DNA of 8,463 nt from Candidatus Altarchaeales archaeon WOR_SM1_86-2 (lineage in GTDB: Archaea; Altiarchaeota; Altiarchaeia; IMC4; MCBC01): NCBI GenBank assembly GCA_001723855.1, contig MCBC01000042.1, positions 1 through 8,463 of the forward strand. Direction: 5' to 3'. A program made the position numbers and the translations under genes. Below the pieces are notes generated by a model. The model made no database searches and had not been told where the DNA came from. It saw nothing but the letters and a program-made list of their open reading frames with translations. This document shows positions 6,283 through 8,463 of the stretch, one piece after another (the first letter of the stretch is position 1; each line of letters opens with the position of its first letter).

Positions 6283-6637
6283 AGTTTATATCAAAGATAT
6301 TCTTGAATCGATAGAAAAGATTGAGGGGTATATAGAAGATGTGTCCTTTGATGAGTTCGTGGGGGATGGATTGAGACAGGATGCCGTTTTGAGAAATCTG
6401 GAAATTATCGGGGAAGCAGTAAAGAGAATACCAGACGATGTTAGGAGTAAAAATCCAGATATTGAGTGGAAAAAGATCGCTGGACTGCGAGACATCCTCA
6501 TACACGCATATTTTGGAGTTGATATGGAGATTGTCTGGGATGTCGTGAAGAATAAGAATCCCACGCTGAAAATAAAAATTTTGGATATGCTTTCCGAAAC
6601 GGAAGATGAAAATAAAAATGGAACTTTAGAAATATAG
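6266..6637 (+). CDS. hepT: HepT-type HEPN ribonuclease toxin
   Basis: This is a 123-residue all-helical HEPN-domain protein (formerly DUF86). The catalytic RxxxxHxY motif is intact: R75, H80 and Y82 in GLRDILIHAYFGVD. The tyrosine is the residue expected to be AMPylated by the MntA partner. Other family landmarks are the N-terminal YIKDILESIEKIEGYI and DAVLRNLEIIGEAVKRIP (39-56). It would act in the cytosol on RNA when not restrained. The start at 6266 lies inside the antitoxin gene, so expression is probably coupled. A lysine/asparagine-rich tail (about 112-120) follows the domain and looks disordered. Its stop is 11 bases from the stop of the convergent SppA gene. Confidence 0.87.
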   Translation: MPREYKVYIKDILESIEKIEGYIEDVSFDEFVGDGLRQDAVLRNLEIIGEAVKRIPDDVRSKNPDIEWKKIAGLRDILIHAYFGVDMEIVWDVVKNKNPTLKIKILDMLSETEDENKNGTLEI

Positions 6638-6648
6638 AACATAGAGAA

Positions 6649-7527
6649 TCACAGATCAATCTCTTTACCCTCCTTCTCACTTAACTCCAGAAGCGCTTTC
6701 CCAATGCCGTAACCTATATTTGTTGTACCTTCTGCGAACATATCATAAAATGTCGGCTTCCTTTGCATATACCGGACTCTCGGCTCACCTTCAATTCCCC
6801 CGAGTTCCGCTGCTATGTCAATCGCATCATTCAGGTTTCCGAGTTCGTCCACAAGCCCGTTCTCAAATGCCTCGCTGCCGAGGTAGATATCCCCGTTTGC
6901 AAGTTCTCTCAACTCCGAAAGCGGCATGCCCCTGTTCTCCGCCACATCGGATATGAAGTGAGAATAAATTTTATCGATTATTTCCTGCAGGCGTTCCTCC
7001 TCCTCCTCAGTCATATTTCTGTAAGGGCTTCCGATATCCTTTCTCTCGCCGGAAGTTATTACTTTAACGCCAATCCCTAATTTATCAAATAATTCATAAT
7101 ACTGGAAAAGTATCATTGTAACTCCAATGCTTCCTGTAATCGAATCCTCGTCAGCAACAATCGTGTCTGCGGCGGATGCAACATAATACGCTCCCGATGC
7201 ACCTGATTCGCCAATTCGTGCGACAACTGGTTTTTCGCTGCCCCTTACCTTATACATCAATTCCTTACTTGGAATTACACCCCCGCCGGGACTGTCAATA
7301 TCAAGAACTATAGCCTTTACAGATTCATCTTCGAGGGCACCATCCAGCATATTACCCACACTTGAAACGGTTGACCATGTGATTTCACCCTTTAGGGGGA
7401 TAACAACAACCTCCCCCGCAGTTATTGTAGACAGGTCCAGATTACTGATGAGCAATGCCATCGCTGCGACTAGGAGTATAAGGAAGATAAACCCTACCAG
7501 CACTAAAATCTTCCATTTGGTTTGCAT
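6649..7527 (-). CDS. sppA: SppA-type signal peptide peptidase (S49)
   Basis: This is a 292-residue membrane-anchored serine protease that degrades signal peptides and membrane-released peptides. One N-terminal hydrophobic segment (about residues 7-29) anchors it, with the catalytic domain likely outside the membrane. The fold markers are LDIDSPGGGV (75-84), SGASGAYYVAS (108-118) holding the likely nucleophile S111, DSITGSIGV (128-136), and the general-base region TSGERKDIGSPYR with K163, giving the Ser-Lys dyad of the family. The length fits the single-domain form found in archaea and Gram-positive bacteria, not the double-domain E. coli enzyme. There is no Shine-Dalgarno; an A/T-rich gap shared with the divergent RdgB gene supplies the promoter. 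It converges on the toxin gene with 11 bases between stops. Confidence 0.9.
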   Translation of the reverse strand: MQTKWKILVLVGFIFLILLVAAMALLISNLDLSTITAGEVVVIPLKGEITWSTVSSVGNMLDGALEDESVKAIVLDIDSPGGGVIPSKELMYKVRGSEKPVVARIGESGASGAYYVASAADTIVADEDSITGSIGVTMILFQYYELFDKLGIGVKVITSGERKDIGSPYRNMTEEEEERLQEIIDKIYSHFISDVAENRGMPLSELRELANGDIYLGSEAFENGLVDELGNLNDAIDIAAELGGIEGEPRVRYMQRKPTFYDMFAEGTTNIGYGIGKALLELSEKEGKEIDL

Positions 7528-7579
7528 TTTAAGAATTATTAATATTATTGTTTATTAAACTTAAAAAATAATTGAAAAA
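7528..7579. promoter_or_regulatory. Divergent promoter region, SppA / RdgB
   Basis: This 52-base A/T-only-like gap lies between the divergent SppA and RdgB genes. For the plus strand, TTTATTAAAC near 7551-7560 sits about 25 bases before the TTG start, the right place for a TATA box of a leaderless transcript. For the minus strand, A/T tracts exist but no single box stands out. Confidence 0.45.
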
Positions 7580-8131
7580 TTGAAAATTCTGTTTGCTACA
7601 TCAAATAAGCATAAGATAGGGGAAGCAAACGAGATCGGGGAAGGGTTTGGAGTGGAGTTCGAGCAGCTTCTGCTTGGGTATCCCGAGATCAGGGATGAGG
7701 ACGTGGAAGAGGTCGCTAATGAGGGGGCAAAATTTGTTTATGAGAAGGTCAACAAAGCAATTGTTGTTGAGGATGCGGGTCTCTACATAGAGGCGCTTAA
7801 CGGCTTTCCGGGACCTTACTCTGCGTTTGTGCATGAGAAGATCGGCAATGCGGGGATTCTGCGGCTGTTGAAGGATGAGAAAGACAGAACTGCAAAAATG
7901 ATCTCTGCGATAGGTTATTGTGATGAAAAAGGAGTTAAGACATTCAAGGGGGTCGTTGAGGGCGAAATAGCCAATGAAGTTTCCGGCAGTGCAGGCTTTG
8001 GTTATGACCCGATTTTTATCCCCCTGGGTTTTAAAAGAACTTTTGCCGAGGACTTTGAATTAAAGAGCATGGTTTCTCACCGCACCAAGGCATTTAAGGC
8101 GTTTTGCGAGTTTATTGTCAACAAAGATTAA
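7580..8131 (+). CDS. rdgB: XTP/dITP diphosphatase (RdgB/HAM1)
   Basis: This 183-residue house-cleaning pyrophosphatase hydrolyses XTP, ITP and dITP to monophosphates and keeps deaminated purines out of RNA and DNA. Motifs run in family order: FATSNKHKI at 5-13 for substrate binding, VVEDAGLYIEALNGFPGPYSAF at 62-83 with the metal-binding acid D65, GFGYDPIF at 139-146, and the C-terminal SHRTKAF at 166-172. The start is TTG at 7580-7582. It was chosen because MKILFATSNK is the expected family N-terminus, no in-frame ATG or GTG lies nearby upstream, and a TATA-like tract is about 25 bases before it. A membrane protein gene follows 6 bases later, so they may be cotranscribed. Confidence 0.92.
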   Translation: MKILFATSNKHKIGEANEIGEGFGVEFEQLLLGYPEIRDEDVEEVANEGAKFVYEKVNKAIVVEDAGLYIEALNGFPGPYSAFVHEKIGNAGILRLLKDEKDRTAKMISAIGYCDEKGVKTFKGVVEGEIANEVSGSAGFGYDPIFIPLGFKRTFAEDFELKSMVSHRTKAFKAFCEFIVNKD

Positions 8132-8137
8132 ACAAGA

Positions 8138-8463
8138 ATGGAGAAAAGAACGATCGCTTTTTATGCCGTCGCGTTGGCAATGTGCCACACGCTGGAATTG
8201 ATTTTCAATGCAGAGAGTTTCACACGTTTTTACCTGATCGGGTTAATGATCTATCTATTCGCATTTACCATTATATGGAAAATAATCACATACAGGGATT
8301 TCAATTTCTGGCAGTTGTGGGGGATAGGTGCAGCGGCTGGATTCGCGGTAGAGGTTGTGATAGTGAGGGAGATTCTCGGGGCTCCCCTGTTGATAGTCAG
8401 CGTATTTTTCTGGGGTTTCTTATACACGGCCGTAAATTACACCATTGTAAAGCGCGCAGTAAA
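8138..8463 (+). CDS. Multi-pass membrane protein (partial)
   Basis: An open frame from ATG at 8138 continues through the right edge without a stop, giving 108 codons so far. The product is strongly hydrophobic with about four membrane segments (roughly residues 6-24, 31-51, 58-78 and 83-104), separated by short loops such as TYRDFNFW and VREILGAP. Aromatic residues cluster at the segment ends. I do not recognise the family. The start is 6 bases after the RdgB stop with no Shine-Dalgarno, so it is probably translated by coupling in an rdgB operon. That it is a gene is supported by frame length, spacing and the membrane-like composition; function is unknown. Confidence 0.72.
   Translation, partial: MEKRTIAFYAVALAMCHTLELIFNAESFTRFYLIGLMIYLFAFTIIWKIITYRDFNFWQLWGIGAAAGFAVEVVIVREILGAPLLIVSVFFWGFLYTAVNYTIVKRAV

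Noticed and set aside
1..8463. tRNA, rRNA, CRISPR array, insertion sequence or attachment site
   Set aside because: No cloverleaf, spaced direct repeats, transposase or flanking inverted repeats were recognised by reading both strands; gaps between genes are about 75 bases at most.

Overview
The window looks archaeal, most likely euryarchaeal. The main reasons are an archaeal-type nicotinate phosphoribosyltransferase with a C-terminal four-cysteine zinc module, a prokaryotic Thi4 thiazole synthase next to it, GTG and TTG starts with no Shine-Dalgarno but an A/T-rich TATA-like box about 25-29 bases upstream (leaderless transcription), and very A/T-rich promoter gaps between G-richer genes. Archaea of the methanogen/ANME type are known to carry phage-like contractile injection systems, which fits the left end, but the lineage cannot be fixed from this sequence alone.

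Left region (1-2536, minus strand): the baseplate end of a contractile injection system or phage-tail-like particle, in transcription order PAAR spike tip, gp25-like baseplate protein, gp6/gpJ-type baseplate wedge protein, then a tail protein that runs off the left edge. The genes are 15 bases apart or less or overlap, so they form one operon. No sheath, tube, VgrG, ATPase or cargo gene lies in the window.

Centre (2608-5938): a nicotinamidase-like cysteine hydrolase (minus) is divergent from nicotinate phosphoribosyltransferase, Thi4 and a LarE-like PP-loop sulfur transferase (plus, tightly coupled). The chemistry is linked: Thi4 consumes NAD and releases nicotinamide, nicotinamidase turns this into nicotinate, and the phosphoribosyltransferase returns it to the NAD pathway. 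LarE relatives transfer sulfur from their own cysteine. The locus can therefore be read as thiazole synthesis with nicotinamide recovery and possibly a sulfur donor. However, the LarE-like gene is broken by a short frame-changing deletion and an in-frame TAA.

Right region (5980-8463): a MntA/HepT nucleotidyltransferase-HEPN toxin-antitoxin pair next to the broken gene; a convergent membrane-anchored SppA-type S49 protease (minus); an XTP/dITP diphosphatase (RdgB/HAM1) starting at TTG; and the beginning of a multi-pass membrane protein that runs off the right edge. No tRNA, rRNA, CRISPR array or insertion sequence was seen, and no gap between genes exceeds about 75 bases.
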